Positions 35,136 through 44,416 of a stretch of 64,000 bases of DNA are shown piece by piece. Origin of the DNA: RGIG4576 sp964536025. GTDB taxonomy: Bacteria; Bacteroidota; Bacteroidia; Bacteroidales; Muribaculaceae. Positions within the stretch are counted from its first letter, which is position 1, and each line of letters starts with the position of its first letter. Location of the stretch: the NCBI GenBank assembly GCA_964536025.1, contig CAZHXA010000003.1, positions 28,302-92,301 of the forward strand, in the 5' to 3' direction. The translations under genes and the position numbers were made by a program. The notes under the pieces are model-generated. The model was not told the DNA's origin. It searched no databases and saw only the letters and a program-made list of their open reading frames with translations.

Positions 35136-35742
35136 CTACTCTGTTTCACTATTATATGAAGTCCACACATAACGTGTCGTAGTTTTTGCGGGATCAAAAT
35201 TAGGGAGCCCCTGCGGAACATACATGTTTTTATTATATTTGCCGTCCATTACAATACGGTCTTTATCAACCGAAACCAATGTATAATGCAACGTGTATTC
35301 ACTCAAAATTTCGCCCATTGCAAATCTATATATCAAGTGCAATTCAAGGATCTTGTTTTTTACCGAATATTCAAACTCAGGATATTTTTCCCACGCATCA
35401 GCATCGTCTATATATTTACTTTTATAAATTCCACCATTATAAAAAGAATACAACATAACATCCCTAAATCCACCATATACTTTTTTTATTTTTGTATAAT
35501 CATAAACATACGGATAACCATCATCTTTCCAAATAGATCCTTTAAGCACTGATACAGCTTCCGAGTCGGTAAATTCGGTAGTTGCAGCAAAATATTTACC
35601 ATTATCCCAAAATATAGAATCCTTTTTATCTACCAACACCCTAACCTCTTCAGGTTCATAAGCTTCTTTATCACTTGAACCTCCACAACTATTTAAAGCA
35701 AATAAAAAGCATAACAATGATAGCAAACTAAATTTTTTTCAT
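35136..35742 (-). pseudogene. Lipoprotein gene interrupted by an A7 tract in its signal peptide
   Basis: A 196-residue frame reads LLSLLCFLFALNSCGGSS..., a lipobox (LNSC) followed by a soluble domain ending in YVWTSYNSETE. It has no ATG in frame near its start. On the minus strand an ATG at 35740-35742 is followed by seven A, and reading from it gives MKKI-stop. With six A the frame becomes MKKFSLLSLLCFLFALNSC, a perfect lipoprotein signal. So the gene is off by one base in a homopolymer. It may be a mutation, a slippage-based on/off switch, or a sequencing error; the decayed receptor 16 bases downstream favours decay. I know no function for the domain. A TTG start at 35726 could give a poor signal peptide. 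Confidence 0.7.
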
Positions 35743-35787
35743 AGATTTTATAGGAGAAAATTTATTTTTTCAATAAAAATCCTCATT

Positions 35788-36753
35788 TTATTCTATTTTG
35801 AATTTGTAAATTTTTCCATATTCACGCAATAGAGCAAGTCGCACCGATTTCTCTGAAAGATTATATAGAGCCGACCATTGTGTAAACGACGTAGGGTCGT
35901 CATCGTTACGCTTTTGCGATACAAGACTCAATAAAGACATACAACCATCGGCATCCAATGTATAATCATGAGACGATAGAATAGCTCTCATATCTTGGTA
36001 ACGTGCAAGTCCATGCGTAGAGCCCCAACCGTCTTTTGTTCCTGCCATTGTAGGAGATACATAGAAATTGGTTACACATCGTAGGGTGTCATTATCGCTA
36101 AATACTTCCATGCGTGTAGGATATTTCTCTGCAGGATTTTTTGTATCACGCGTATACTCCACAATAGCATAATCTCCGGTTGCATCTGCCATAAAGAAAT
36201 GGTAGTTGTGCAGGTCATCGGTGTTATACATTCTCATATTATACTGCTTGAGCATTTCTATGGCTTGTTTTACGGTTGAAGCTTTGTCAAGTAGCATGCG
36301 AATTGCCAATGTGGTAAGTATATTGCTCTTTGCCGGGTCGTTTTGCCTTGTAGGAGCCTCGTTAAGAGACAACACACCTATAGCGAAACCGTCTTCGTTG
36401 ATTCCGTCAAGTGCAGCATAAGGCAATCCTACAAGCAAAGAAAGATCGGTACTATCATCAGAATAGAATCCTTTAGTGTATCCAAAATTTAATCCGTCAA
36501 CAAAAGAAATTGATTTCTTTCCTCCTTTAGGAGCTGTACGAACCAAAAACGCAGCTATAGGAATATATGAATATAAATCTTTTCCATTGTCATCACTCCC
36601 AATCTTTACTTTATGTAAAAAATCATAATTTCGTCCCATCATATAACTGCCGGCAGATAAATCGGGAACTGCAAAAGCACTACAACCGGGTAAGATTGAC
36701 ACTTTACTATTATTTACGACATTTGGGACGCTATCAAACAATCTTTGTTGCAC
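35788..36753 (-). CDS. Choloylglycine-hydrolase-like Ntn hydrolase, possibly lacking its N-terminus
   Basis: A 321-residue frame of the linear amide C-N hydrolase (Ntn) superfamily. The likely nucleophile is Cys24 in LPGCSAFAV, followed by GRNYDF at 40-45, a GLPYAALDGINEDGFAIGVLSL core near 108-130 and TNFYVSP and GLARYQDMRAIL in the second half, all typical. In this family the Cys becomes the N-terminus after processing, and related proteins carry about 80 residues before it. Here only 23 precede it, the only start is a GTG (36751-36753), no signal peptide or in-frame ATG is seen upstream, and a stop lies eight codons above. It may be truncated. Bile-salt or N-acyl-amide substrates are both possible. 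Confidence 0.65.
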   Translation of the reverse strand: MQQRLFDSVPNVVNNSKVSILPGCSAFAVPDLSAGSYMMGRNYDFLHKVKIGSDDNGKDLYSYIPIAAFLVRTAPKGGKKSISFVDGLNFGYTKGFYSDDSTDLSLLVGLPYAALDGINEDGFAIGVLSLNEAPTRQNDPAKSNILTTLAIRMLLDKASTVKQAIEMLKQYNMRMYNTDDLHNYHFFMADATGDYAIVEYTRDTKNPAEKYPTRMEVFSDNDTLRCVTNFYVSPTMAGTKDGWGSTHGLARYQDMRAILSSHDYTLDADGCMSLLSLVSQKRNDDDPTSFTQWSALYNLSEKSVRLALLREYGKIYKFKIE

Positions 36754-36809
36754 AAAACAATAAAAAAAGACCCTTTAAAACAGTCAAAAACGATATTTTT
36801 CGCACTTTT

Positions 36810-37577
36810 CTATTGACCATCCCGATTATCAGGGAATTTTCGATTGGCAACTTCCATGATTTTAGACACGTCAAAATAAAATCCTTCAGGTGATTTTTCG
36901 TCTTTCTTATTTACCTTAATATAATCTATGTTTCCCTCTACTTCTTCATGCTCTACAGCTACATATCCCATAAAATTGAGTATATTATATTCGTGTTCCA
37001 CCGAGGTCACCACCCATGGATGTTCTTTTGTCCCTTGTCCGCTTGAAAGAATAGCCGCAACTATATGATTAAGACGAAATTGGCATATACGTGCAAGATT
37101 GTCTTTTTTGACTTCTTTTAGTGCAAAAATAAAAAAAGTCATTTGTCGAAGGTCAAATATATTGTCGGCAAGAGCATCGCGTGCATTTTCTTTAATCAGT
37201 ACACTTTCTTCGCGTGTAAACGATTTTTTATCATATAGATGCTCCAATTTTTCAGAATATACCGATGTGCGAAAAGGATTATAGTCTTCTTGAAAAACAT
37301 AACCATAGTATAAATTACGATAATCATCAACAGTCATTACCGCTCCGGGCTTTACTTCTCCCGTAGGCAGTGTGTCGCTAAGCAAAGTAGAATCGTTTCG
37401 CATAAAAGCCGCCATGAGTCGCGGATAATAATGTTTTCCATCCACCGAATCTTGAATAGATTTTCTCACTTCTTCAAAATCGACCTTTCTTACTTGCAAC
37501 TTTTTAGATTTTGCAGCCGATAACATAAAAGGACATGCAATAGCGACTGCAATGATTGTATATAATATTTTTTTCAT
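36810..37577 (-). CDS. DUF4919 family exported protein
   Basis: A 255-residue protein with a signal peptide (MKKILYTIIAVAIACPFMLSA, residues 1-21). The mature part resembles DUF4919, a Bacteroidetes family of unknown function: VDDYRNLYYGYVFQEDYNPF near residues 78-98 and GQGTKEHPWVVTSVEHEYNILNFMGY near 175-200 are its conserved blocks. Helical repeats across 60-170 suggest a TPR-like scaffold, which is only an impression. It lies 27 bases downstream of the PgpH-like gene on the same strand. No catalytic motif is seen. Confidence 0.75.
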   Translation of the reverse strand: MKKILYTIIAVAIACPFMLSAAKSKKLQVRKVDFEEVRKSIQDSVDGKHYYPRLMAAFMRNDSTLLSDTLPTGEVKPGAVMTVDDYRNLYYGYVFQEDYNPFRTSVYSEKLEHLYDKKSFTREESVLIKENARDALADNIFDLRQMTFFIFALKEVKKDNLARICQFRLNHIVAAILSSGQGTKEHPWVVTSVEHEYNILNFMGYVAVEHEEVEGNIDYIKVNKKDEKSPEGFYFDVSKIMEVANRKFPDNRDGQ

Positions 37578-37604
37578 ATTCTAAGTTGGTTTCTATTTAA
37601 CGTT

Positions 37605-39662
37605 TTAGTCTTTTTTCTCATCACTCTTTGACGATGGCAAATTATAAGACACTCGTGTGTGATAGAACATACACATACGTTCCACAAATATCTTTTTAAC
37701 AGTTTCCAATTCACTGAATTTAAGCGGAGAATCCTTATATAATCCGTCGGCCATTTGTGAATTCACTATTTTATCGACAAGGGCTTTAATTTCTTCATCG
37801 CTATGTTCCTTCATACTTTTGGCAGCCGCCTCTATTGCATCGGCCATCATAAGAATGGTGGTTTCACGAGTGTTTGGGTTAGGTCCAGGATAAGAATATA
37901 CCGCATCATCGACATTTTCGGCACCTCCGGCTTGTTCACAAGCCTTCATGTAGAAAAATTTGGCTTTTCCACGTCCATGATGTTGCAAAATAAAATCCTT
38001 GATTACCGATGGCAACTTTTCTTTATCGGCACGAGCCACACCCTCTGTTACATGCTTGATTACAATACGAGCACTTTGATCGGGAGTAAGACTGTCGTGC
38101 GGATTAACACCTCTTTGATTCTCGGTGAAGAATGCAGGATTGCCTATCTTGCCTATATCGTGATACAAAGCACCGGCACGAGCAAGCTGAACATCGGCTC
38201 CTATACCATGAGCGACTTCTGCTACCAAGTTTGCCACTTGAAGCGAGTGTTGGAATGTTCCCGGACATTTTTCCGACAATTCTCTCAACAAAGTGTTGTT
38301 AACATCGCTTATTTCAACAAGTGAAACAGGGGTGATAAAGCCAAACATACGCTCAAAGACAAACACAAGTACATAATTAAACGACAAAATCAAGCCATTG
38401 AGAGCAAAATTCAAAAACATCTGTTTGCTCAATCCTACAAGACTGCCATTTGTCAAAATTGTCATTCCTATGTATATGAGACAATAAGCAAGAAACACAT
38501 AAAAGGCACATTGCACAAGTTGCGAACGACGTAACAAGGTTCTTACCGAAACAATCGCTACAATTCCAGCAATAATCTGCAACACAATGAATTCAAGTGG
38601 TGACGGCAGTGCAATGGCACAGGTCAAGACCACTATAACATTTGCCATAAAAGCTGTACGAGAATCCAAGAATGTAGAAATGATGATTGGCACAGTTGCA
38701 AACGGGATAAGATATATGGCATTTGCACTTGTGTCTTTCACTACCAAAGCTCCGGCTGTAAACACCGTAATAAACAATATAAGAAAGAACATTTTTCGCA
38801 AATCGGCGTAGGTGCGTGGGCGGAAAAAGTAAACATATACATAGAAACTCAATATCATTATCGCAATAAGCAACACTCTGCCCACAATGGGATAGTGGTC
38901 TCCCTTCATAGCCTTGGATTGCTCCATCGACATGTGTTCATACGTTTTCAATACGGTATAAAGTTGCGGAGTAACTTTTTCTCCTCTATCGATTATTCGT
39001 TCGCCTTGTTGAATTATTCCGATAGGAGCTAAAGCCTTTTGATACACTTGTTCAAGCATTTTTTTTGTTTCAAGGCTGTCATAAATCACATTTGGCAACA
39101 TTTTTTCCGATATTCCGGCTTTGCTCAACGCCGCACGATATTCGGGAGCATTTAATGCTGAATCGAGATATAAATAAGCTTCACGCACCGAAAGCATTCC
39201 TTTTGAAGGCAATGGTTCTGCCACATTATTCACTATATGCCTCATTCCCGGAATTTGCCCGGTTGCAAGACCATCGCGAGTCTTGTTATCTACAATACCT
39301 TTATCGTAAACCGAACGAACCTTGTCAAGAATGAGATATTTCATGTGCGGAGTCACATTTACATCTTTTTCCAATGCCTCATACAAATTATTTACGCACT
39401 TTTTTTCAATTCTTGAATCTACTATATAAATAGGAGCAAAAGAAGCATCTATACTGTCTTTTGTGTTGCGAACCGTTACCGAATCCTTATTGATAGGCAT
39501 ATCAAACGGAGCTGTTAATAACGAATAAGCCCAAGGTTTACCCTGTTCATACTCATAATTGAACTTACCTTCATTTGGGAAGAAAAACGACACCACAGCA
39601 ATAGAAATAACCACCATTACCGCATTTATGATATTGTTCTTATTTGTATTATAAAACTCCAT
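37605..39662 (-). CDS. 7TM-HD phosphodiesterase of the PgpH family
   Basis: A 685-residue inner-membrane protein. One N-terminal helix (about 13-30) is followed by an extracytoplasmic domain (about 55-265), seven hydrophobic helices (about 270-445) and a cytoplasmic HD domain (about 470-650) with the metal motif LARAGALYHDIGKIGNP. HHGRGKAKFFYMKA and MMADAIEAAAKSMKEHSDEEI are its later metal-binding stretches. In Listeria PgpH degrades cyclic di-AMP. The same role here would be inference. It is 46 bases downstream of the Rel/SpoT gene, so two nucleotide-signal enzymes may be transcribed together. Confidence 0.88.
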   Translation of the reverse strand: MEFYNTNKNNIINAVMVVISIAVVSFFFPNEGKFNYEYEQGKPWAYSLLTAPFDMPINKDSVTVRNTKDSIDASFAPIYIVDSRIEKKCVNNLYEALEKDVNVTPHMKYLILDKVRSVYDKGIVDNKTRDGLATGQIPGMRHIVNNVAEPLPSKGMLSVREAYLYLDSALNAPEYRAALSKAGISEKMLPNVIYDSLETKKMLEQVYQKALAPIGIIQQGERIIDRGEKVTPQLYTVLKTYEHMSMEQSKAMKGDHYPIVGRVLLIAIMILSFYVYVYFFRPRTYADLRKMFFLILFITVFTAGALVVKDTSANAIYLIPFATVPIIISTFLDSRTAFMANVIVVLTCAIALPSPLEFIVLQIIAGIVAIVSVRTLLRRSQLVQCAFYVFLAYCLIYIGMTILTNGSLVGLSKQMFLNFALNGLILSFNYVLVFVFERMFGFITPVSLVEISDVNNTLLRELSEKCPGTFQHSLQVANLVAEVAHGIGADVQLARAGALYHDIGKIGNPAFFTENQRGVNPHDSLTPDQSARIVIKHVTEGVARADKEKLPSVIKDFILQHHGRGKAKFFYMKACEQAGGAENVDDAVYSYPGPNPNTRETTILMMADAIEAAAKSMKEHSDEEIKALVDKIVNSQMADGLYKDSPLKFSELETVKKIFVERMCMFYHTRVSYNLPSSKSDEKKD

Positions 39663-39708
39663 ATCTACCTCCTATTATTAACATCCACAACTTACAACTA
39701 TCTATTGC

Positions 39709-41958
39709 TTATGCTTTTGCTCTTACCGCTGCCGTTACTCCTTTTATGTTTTTTAATCGTTTACACAAATTATTTACAACCGTTGCATCTTTAACCATTA
39801 CATCAAGATGAGAAGTAAACAATCCATCTTCGGCTCCTATTTCAAGTTTTCTTATATCTATTGCAAGAGTTGTGGAAATGGTATAAATTATTTCTTGGAG
39901 AATACCCATACGGTCAATACCTTCTATACGTACCGCAACAAGGAACTTGTCGGTTGGCGAATCCCATTTAGTTTGCAATAATCTACCTCCGTAACTACTT
40001 TTAAGTCTTATTGCATTAGGACAGCTTAATTTATGTACAACCACTTCATCATTATCGTTTACATATCCCACAACATCATCACCGGGAATAGGTTCACAAC
40101 AGGTGGCAAGCTTATAATTGCTTACACCGTTTTCTGAATGTAACAAGTAAGTTTTGCTTATATCTATCTTACCGTTTATGCGTTCTATTTTTGTTGTAAC
40201 GCTTTTTGCTATCTCGGCTTTGGTCTTTTTTGATGATGTACCAAACCTGAACAGCTTGGACAATAATCCCTCTGTTGCCGGTTTCACATCCTTTATAAGG
40301 TGTTCATCAAGCAAGACTTCATTATTTCCTATTTTATAGAATAAATCATCTTTGTTTTGCAAACCTTCTTTGCTTATTATTCGAGTAATGGCATCGCCCG
40401 AGCCGTCTATATTGTTTTTTTCAAAGAAAGATTCAAGCATTTTATGCCCTTTGTCTATCACTGCACGATGTTGCTTTTTGAGTACAGTACGCAATCGGGT
40501 TTGTCCCTTTGCAGTAACCAAGAATTTCATCCATTCTTCTTTAGCCGTTTGCGAATGAGATGTAAGAACCTCCACTTGGTCACCACTTTGCAACTTGTGC
40601 GACAATGAAACGAGTTTGTGATTTACTTTACCGGCAATACAATGCGTTCCCATCTCGGTGTGCAAAGAAAATGCAAGGTCAAGCACCGAAGAATTTTTAG
40701 GAAGGGTTATCAACTCTCCTTTTGGCGTGAACACCACAATCTCCGAAGCAAAAAGATTTAATTTTATCGTGTCGAGAAAATCAAGGGCATTAGGTTCGGG
40801 GTTACTTAATATTTCTTCGATGGTCATCAACCATGTACGCAATTCGGTTTCTTCTTCTCCCTCGCCTATTTTATACTTCCAGTGTGCAGCAAAACCTTTT
40901 TCTGCCATTTCATCCATACGTTCGCTACGTATCTGGATTTCCACCCAATTGCCATCTGGTCCCATTACGGTGAGATGCAACGCACGATAACCATTGGCCT
41001 TGGGTACACTTATCCAATCACGCGTACGCTCGGGATGTAAACTGTAAAGATCGGTGATTTCAGAATATATATTCCAGCAAATTCGTTTTTCATCGCACTC
41101 ACGGTCGCACTTAAACACGATGCGTGCAGCATAAAGGTCATATATTTCTTCAAATGGTACTCGCTTGGTTTCCATTTTTTTCCAAATGGAATAAATCGAC
41201 TTAACGCGAGCCTTCATTTCATATTTCAACCCCATAGCATCGAGTTTGGCTCTAATTGGAGTTGCAAATTTATCGAAAATATCGTTGCGATGTCGTTCCG
41301 AATCTGCTATCTGTTTTTTTATGTTGTTATATGTTTCGGGATGTTCATATTTGAAACTCAAATCTTCCAATTCGGTCTTTATCGCAAACAAGCCCAAACG
41401 ATGTGCCAACGGCGCATAGATATATAGTGTTTCTCCTGCTATCTTATACTGCTTGCTTGGTAGCATCGAACCAAGAGTACGCATATTATGCAAGCGGTCT
41501 GCCATCTTTATAAGGATAACACGAATATCATTATTCATGGTAAGCAGTAATTTACGGAAATTCTCAGCCTGTACCGATGCTTGGTCACCAAAGATACCTC
41601 CCGAAATCTTTGTCAAGCCTTCCACGATATTGGCAATTTTTTTCCCAAATTGAGCCTCAAGGTCTTCCACCGTATAATCAGTGTCTTCTACTACATCATG
41701 TAGCAAAGCTGCACATATAGAAGTACTTCCAAGACCTATTTCTTGGCTTACAATGGTAGCTACAGCAATGGGATGCAATATATATGGCTCACCTGAACGG
41801 CGACGTATTCCTTTATGAGCTTCGCGAGCAAAGTTATACGCTTTCTCTATAATTTCCACCTTTTTACGGTGATTACTTGCAAGATAACCATCAAGTAAAT
41901 TCTTAAAAGCTGAATCTACCATTTGGCTTTCTTCTTCGGGAGTAAACTTCTTTTCCAT
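39709..41958 (-). CDS. rel: Bifunctional (p)ppGpp synthetase/hydrolase
   Basis: A 749-residue RelA/SpoT-homologue. The N-terminal hydrolase HD domain carries HDVVED at residues 87-92 and the basic GIRRRSGEPYILHPI start. The synthetase domain (about 250-370) has the YDLYAARIVF strand, the DWISVPKANGYRALHLTV loop and EIQIRSERMDEMAEKG. A TGS domain follows (about 410-470, VVFTPKGELITLPKNSSVLDLAF), then a zinc-finger/helical region (LATCCEPIPGDDV) and a C-terminal ACT domain (about 675-749, VRIEGIDRMGILQEI). The HD motif is complete, so both activities are expected. The protein is cytoplasmic and ribosome-linked. Its -7 box is at 42020. Confidence 0.94.
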   Translation of the reverse strand: MEKKFTPEEESQMVDSAFKNLLDGYLASNHRKKVEIIEKAYNFAREAHKGIRRRSGEPYILHPIAVATIVSQEIGLGSTSICAALLHDVVEDTDYTVEDLEAQFGKKIANIVEGLTKISGGIFGDQASVQAENFRKLLLTMNNDIRVILIKMADRLHNMRTLGSMLPSKQYKIAGETLYIYAPLAHRLGLFAIKTELEDLSFKYEHPETYNNIKKQIADSERHRNDIFDKFATPIRAKLDAMGLKYEMKARVKSIYSIWKKMETKRVPFEEIYDLYAARIVFKCDRECDEKRICWNIYSEITDLYSLHPERTRDWISVPKANGYRALHLTVMGPDGNWVEIQIRSERMDEMAEKGFAAHWKYKIGEGEEETELRTWLMTIEEILSNPEPNALDFLDTIKLNLFASEIVVFTPKGELITLPKNSSVLDLAFSLHTEMGTHCIAGKVNHKLVSLSHKLQSGDQVEVLTSHSQTAKEEWMKFLVTAKGQTRLRTVLKKQHRAVIDKGHKMLESFFEKNNIDGSGDAITRIISKEGLQNKDDLFYKIGNNEVLLDEHLIKDVKPATEGLLSKLFRFGTSSKKTKAEIAKSVTTKIERINGKIDISKTYLLHSENGVSNYKLATCCEPIPGDDVVGYVNDNDEVVVHKLSCPNAIRLKSSYGGRLLQTKWDSPTDKFLVAVRIEGIDRMGILQEIIYTISTTLAIDIRKLEIGAEDGLFTSHLDVMVKDATVVNNLCKRLKNIKGVTAAVRAKA

Positions 41959-42019
41959 CTCAGATTGTCAATTTTTATCTATTACTGCCATTCTTACGAA
42001 AAATTCGTGTTCTAATTTA

Positions 42020-42027
42020 CAAACTTA
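42020..42027 (-). promoter_or_regulatory. -7 box upstream of rel
   Basis: Minus-strand TAAGTTTG, 61 bases before the rel ATG. No clear -33 element. Confidence 0.4.
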
Positions 42028-42126
42028 ATAAATTATCCCGATATTTTATTCAATATAATATATTTTTATTGACCTTGTTTTTCTTTTTTTAAGTATTACA
42101 TACAGAGAGTTTAAAGGTGGATATGG

Positions 42127-42235
42127 TTTCTTACAGAAACGGCAAAGAGGAGGCGTGTAGGGTACGCACGTGGCGAAATCCCGGTCGGTTTTTCTCACGT
42201 GGCAGAAACTTCGTTTCCTTACGTAGCGGTTAATA
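42127..42235. repeat. Dispersed non-coding repeat, copy 2
   Basis: Aligns with 5269-5355, with the extra 24-base block at about 42204-42227. It contains three near-copies of the word (C)ACGTGGC or TACGTAGC and lies in the 510-base gap between rel and fabF. The remaining DNA of that gap (41959-42126 and 42236-42403) shows the rel promoter and nothing else I can name. Short frames on either strand here run through the repeat and are not convincing genes. Confidence 0.65.
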
Positions 42236-42403
42236 TGCAATATGATGCTTTCTGCATTAGTTTTTTTTCGTTTTCAGTTTCTTATGCTTTCGGCATTTCT
42301 TTGTTATTCAGCAACTCCATCCCCACTAAATATCTACTGCGACGATATTATTCTCATCACACTTCGCAAACTTATTGATTTCCTTAAAATTTACATTAAA
42401 ACA

Positions 42404-42433
42404 AATGCCGTTTCTCAAAAGAGAAACGGCATT
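42404..42433 (-). terminator. Terminator of the acpP-fabF operon
   Basis: AATGCCGTTTCTC at 42404-42416 pairs perfectly with GAGAAACGGCATT at 42421-42433 around AAAA, followed by a T-rich run on the minus strand. It lies 36 bases past the fabF stop. Confidence 0.85.
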
Positions 42434-42468
42434 GTCAAATATCGTTAAGTTAATCTTTCTCGATTTAC

Positions 42469-43734
42469 TTATTCGGCATATTTTTTAATTATAAGACTTG
42501 CATTATGACCACCAAAGCCAAAAGTATTTGACAAGGCTGCATTCACTTCACGCTTTTGAGCTACATTGAAAGTGAAGTTCATATTGTAGTCTATATTCGG
42601 ATCTTCATCTCCTTCTTCGTGGTTGATAGTAGGAGGAATTATTCCGTTTTCTATTGTTTTCACACAGAAAAGTGCTTCAAGAGCTCCTGTTGCTCCCAAT
42701 AAGTGACCAGTCATGGACTTAGTTGAACTGATGTTCAATTTATAAGCATGATCTCCAAACACTTCTTTGATAGCTTTAGCTTCGGAAACATCACCCACAC
42801 CGGTAGAAGTACCATGAACATTGATATAATCAATTTCTTCCGGTTTCATTCCGGCATCTTTAAGTGCATTTGTCATAACCAAATTAGCACCTAAGCCTTC
42901 AGGGTGAGTAGCTGTGATATGATATGCATCGGCACTCATACCGCCTCCCTTGATTTCTGCATAAATTTTAGCTCCACGAGCCTTTGCATGTTCAAGTTCT
43001 TCCAAAATCAAACATGCAGAACCTTCACCCATTACAAACCCATCACGCGATGCACTGAACGGACGAGAAGCTGTTGCAGGACTATCGTTACGAGTCGATA
43101 ATGCATGCATTGAGTTAAATCCACCTACACCGGCAGGGTAGATAGCAGCCTCGGCACCTCCAGTCACAATTGCATCTGCCATTCCAAGACGTATATAGTT
43201 GAAAGCGTCAATCAACGCATTTGTTGAAGATGCACATGCCGATACAACACCGAAATTAGGTCCTCTAAAACCGTGTTCCATAGAAATGTGACCGGCAGCA
43301 ATATCTGCAATCATCTTAGGAATAAAGAACGGATTATACTTAGGTCCTTGTTCTGCTCCATGTAGTGCGAAATATCCGGCTTCTTCTTCAAATGTGTGAA
43401 GACCACCGATACCGGCAGCAAAGATTACACCCACACGGTTGTGATCCACGCCTTCAGTATCAAGATTTGATTCCGCTATTGCTTGTTCGGCTGCAACTAA
43501 TGCATATTGTGCATACAAGTCATAAGTGCGAAGTTTTTTGCGGTCGAAATACTTCGATGCATCAAAATCCTTAACTTCACAAGCAAATTGAGTCTTGAAT
43601 TTAGAAGCGTCAAAATGAGTAATGGGTCCTGCACCACTCACACCCTTCACGGCATTGTCCCATGTAGAGGCAACGTCATGACCAAGAGGAGTAATGGCAC
43701 CAAGACCTGTTACTACGACTCTTTTCAATTCCAT
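42469..43734 (-). CDS. fabF: Beta-ketoacyl-ACP synthase II FabF
   Basis: A 421-residue fatty-acid elongation enzyme that condenses malonyl-ACP with an acyl-ACP. The catalytic triad is complete: Cys167 in VVSACASSTNAL, the first His in YINVHGTSTGVGD near 307, and the second in STKSMTGHLLGATGALEA near 344. The FGFGGHNASLIIKKY C-terminus is typical of KAS II. It is 40 bases downstream of acpP on the same strand, the usual acpP-fabF pair, and ends at a strong hairpin. KAS I (FabB) is unlikely because the fold blocks match FabF and the pairing with acpP is standard. Confidence 0.95.
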   Translation of the reverse strand: MELKRVVVTGLGAITPLGHDVASTWDNAVKGVSGAGPITHFDASKFKTQFACEVKDFDASKYFDRKKLRTYDLYAQYALVAAEQAIAESNLDTEGVDHNRVGVIFAAGIGGLHTFEEEAGYFALHGAEQGPKYNPFFIPKMIADIAAGHISMEHGFRGPNFGVVSACASSTNALIDAFNYIRLGMADAIVTGGAEAAIYPAGVGGFNSMHALSTRNDSPATASRPFSASRDGFVMGEGSACLILEELEHAKARGAKIYAEIKGGGMSADAYHITATHPEGLGANLVMTNALKDAGMKPEEIDYINVHGTSTGVGDVSEAKAIKEVFGDHAYKLNISSTKSMTGHLLGATGALEALFCVKTIENGIIPPTINHEEGDEDPNIDYNMNFTFNVAQKREVNAALSNTFGFGGHNASLIIKKYAE

Positions 43735-43774
43735 ACTTTAAATTATATAGGAATAAAAGAAATATTCAATAATA

Positions 43775-44008
43775 TTATTTATTTGCTTCGATATAAGCGA
43801 TAGCGTCACCTACACTTGCAATTTTTTCTGCTTGATCATCTGGAATTTGGATACCGAATTCTTTTTCAAATTCCATAATCAATTCTACTGTATCCAATGA
43901 ATCAGCTCCAAGATCGTTAGCAAATGTAGCTTCTGGCTTTACTTCTGTTTCGTTAACACCCAATTTGTCAACAATTATCGCTGTTACTCTTTCTGCAATT
44001 TCAGACAT
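43775..44008 (-). CDS. acpP: Acyl carrier protein
   Basis: A 77-residue acidic carrier that holds growing fatty acids on a 4'-phosphopantetheine arm. The attachment serine is Ser37 in DLGADSLDTVELIMEFEKEFG, the exact ACP signature. Length and charge are standard. It precedes fabF on the same strand. A weak -7-like box (TTACTTTG at 44056-44063, minus strand) lies 47 bases upstream. Confidence 0.97.
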   Translation of the reverse strand: MSEIAERVTAIIVDKLGVNETEVKPEATFANDLGADSLDTVELIMEFEKEFGIQIPDDQAEKIASVGDAIAYIEANK

Positions 44009-44416
44009 AATGATAAAAATTAATTAGTTATTAAATGATTTTTAATTTTGCGGTGCAAAGTAAGCAATTATAATTCAGATATGAAAAGTTTTACAGATTG
44101 AATTTCTATATTTTTGCACACTTCATTGTTTCCTGTGCAAAAAATACAACTTAATTTACATTTTTTAAGACTTCTCTAATGCTTTTGAACTCTTCTTTGC
44201 AGAAAAATTTCCGTATTTACATCAAGCTCTTAAAAGATAAGTATTATCAGAAAATGTGCCAAATAGTTAAAATTCAATTTATTAAAATTGTTAATATCTA
44301 ATCGTTCTTAAAAACTAAAGATTATTTTAGCCGAAAGTTCCTTATTTTTTAGAAAAAACCACCCTAAGAAAATGACAAATTCACTACCTTTGAATAAAAA
44401 TGATACAGCTATTATT
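44009..44416. other. 408-base divergent intergenic region, acpP to esterase
   Basis: AT-rich spacer between divergent genes. It holds the minus-strand TTACTTTG at 44056-44063 for acpP and the plus-strand TACCTTTG at 44385-44392 for the esterase. I see no gene, repeat or stable hairpin in the 320 bases between them. A large part may be regulatory leader, but nothing in the sequence shows it. Confidence 0.5.
44385..44392 (+). promoter_or_regulatory. -7 box of the esterase-propeller gene
   Basis: TACCTTTG, 24 bases before the ATG at 44417. It lies after an ATG at 44372, which rules that start out as the main one. Confidence 0.55.

Noticed and set aside
42046..42448. Short open frames on both strands between rel and fabF.
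   Set aside because: They run through the dispersed repeat and the fabF terminator, have no recognisable protein features, and fit repeat sequence instead.
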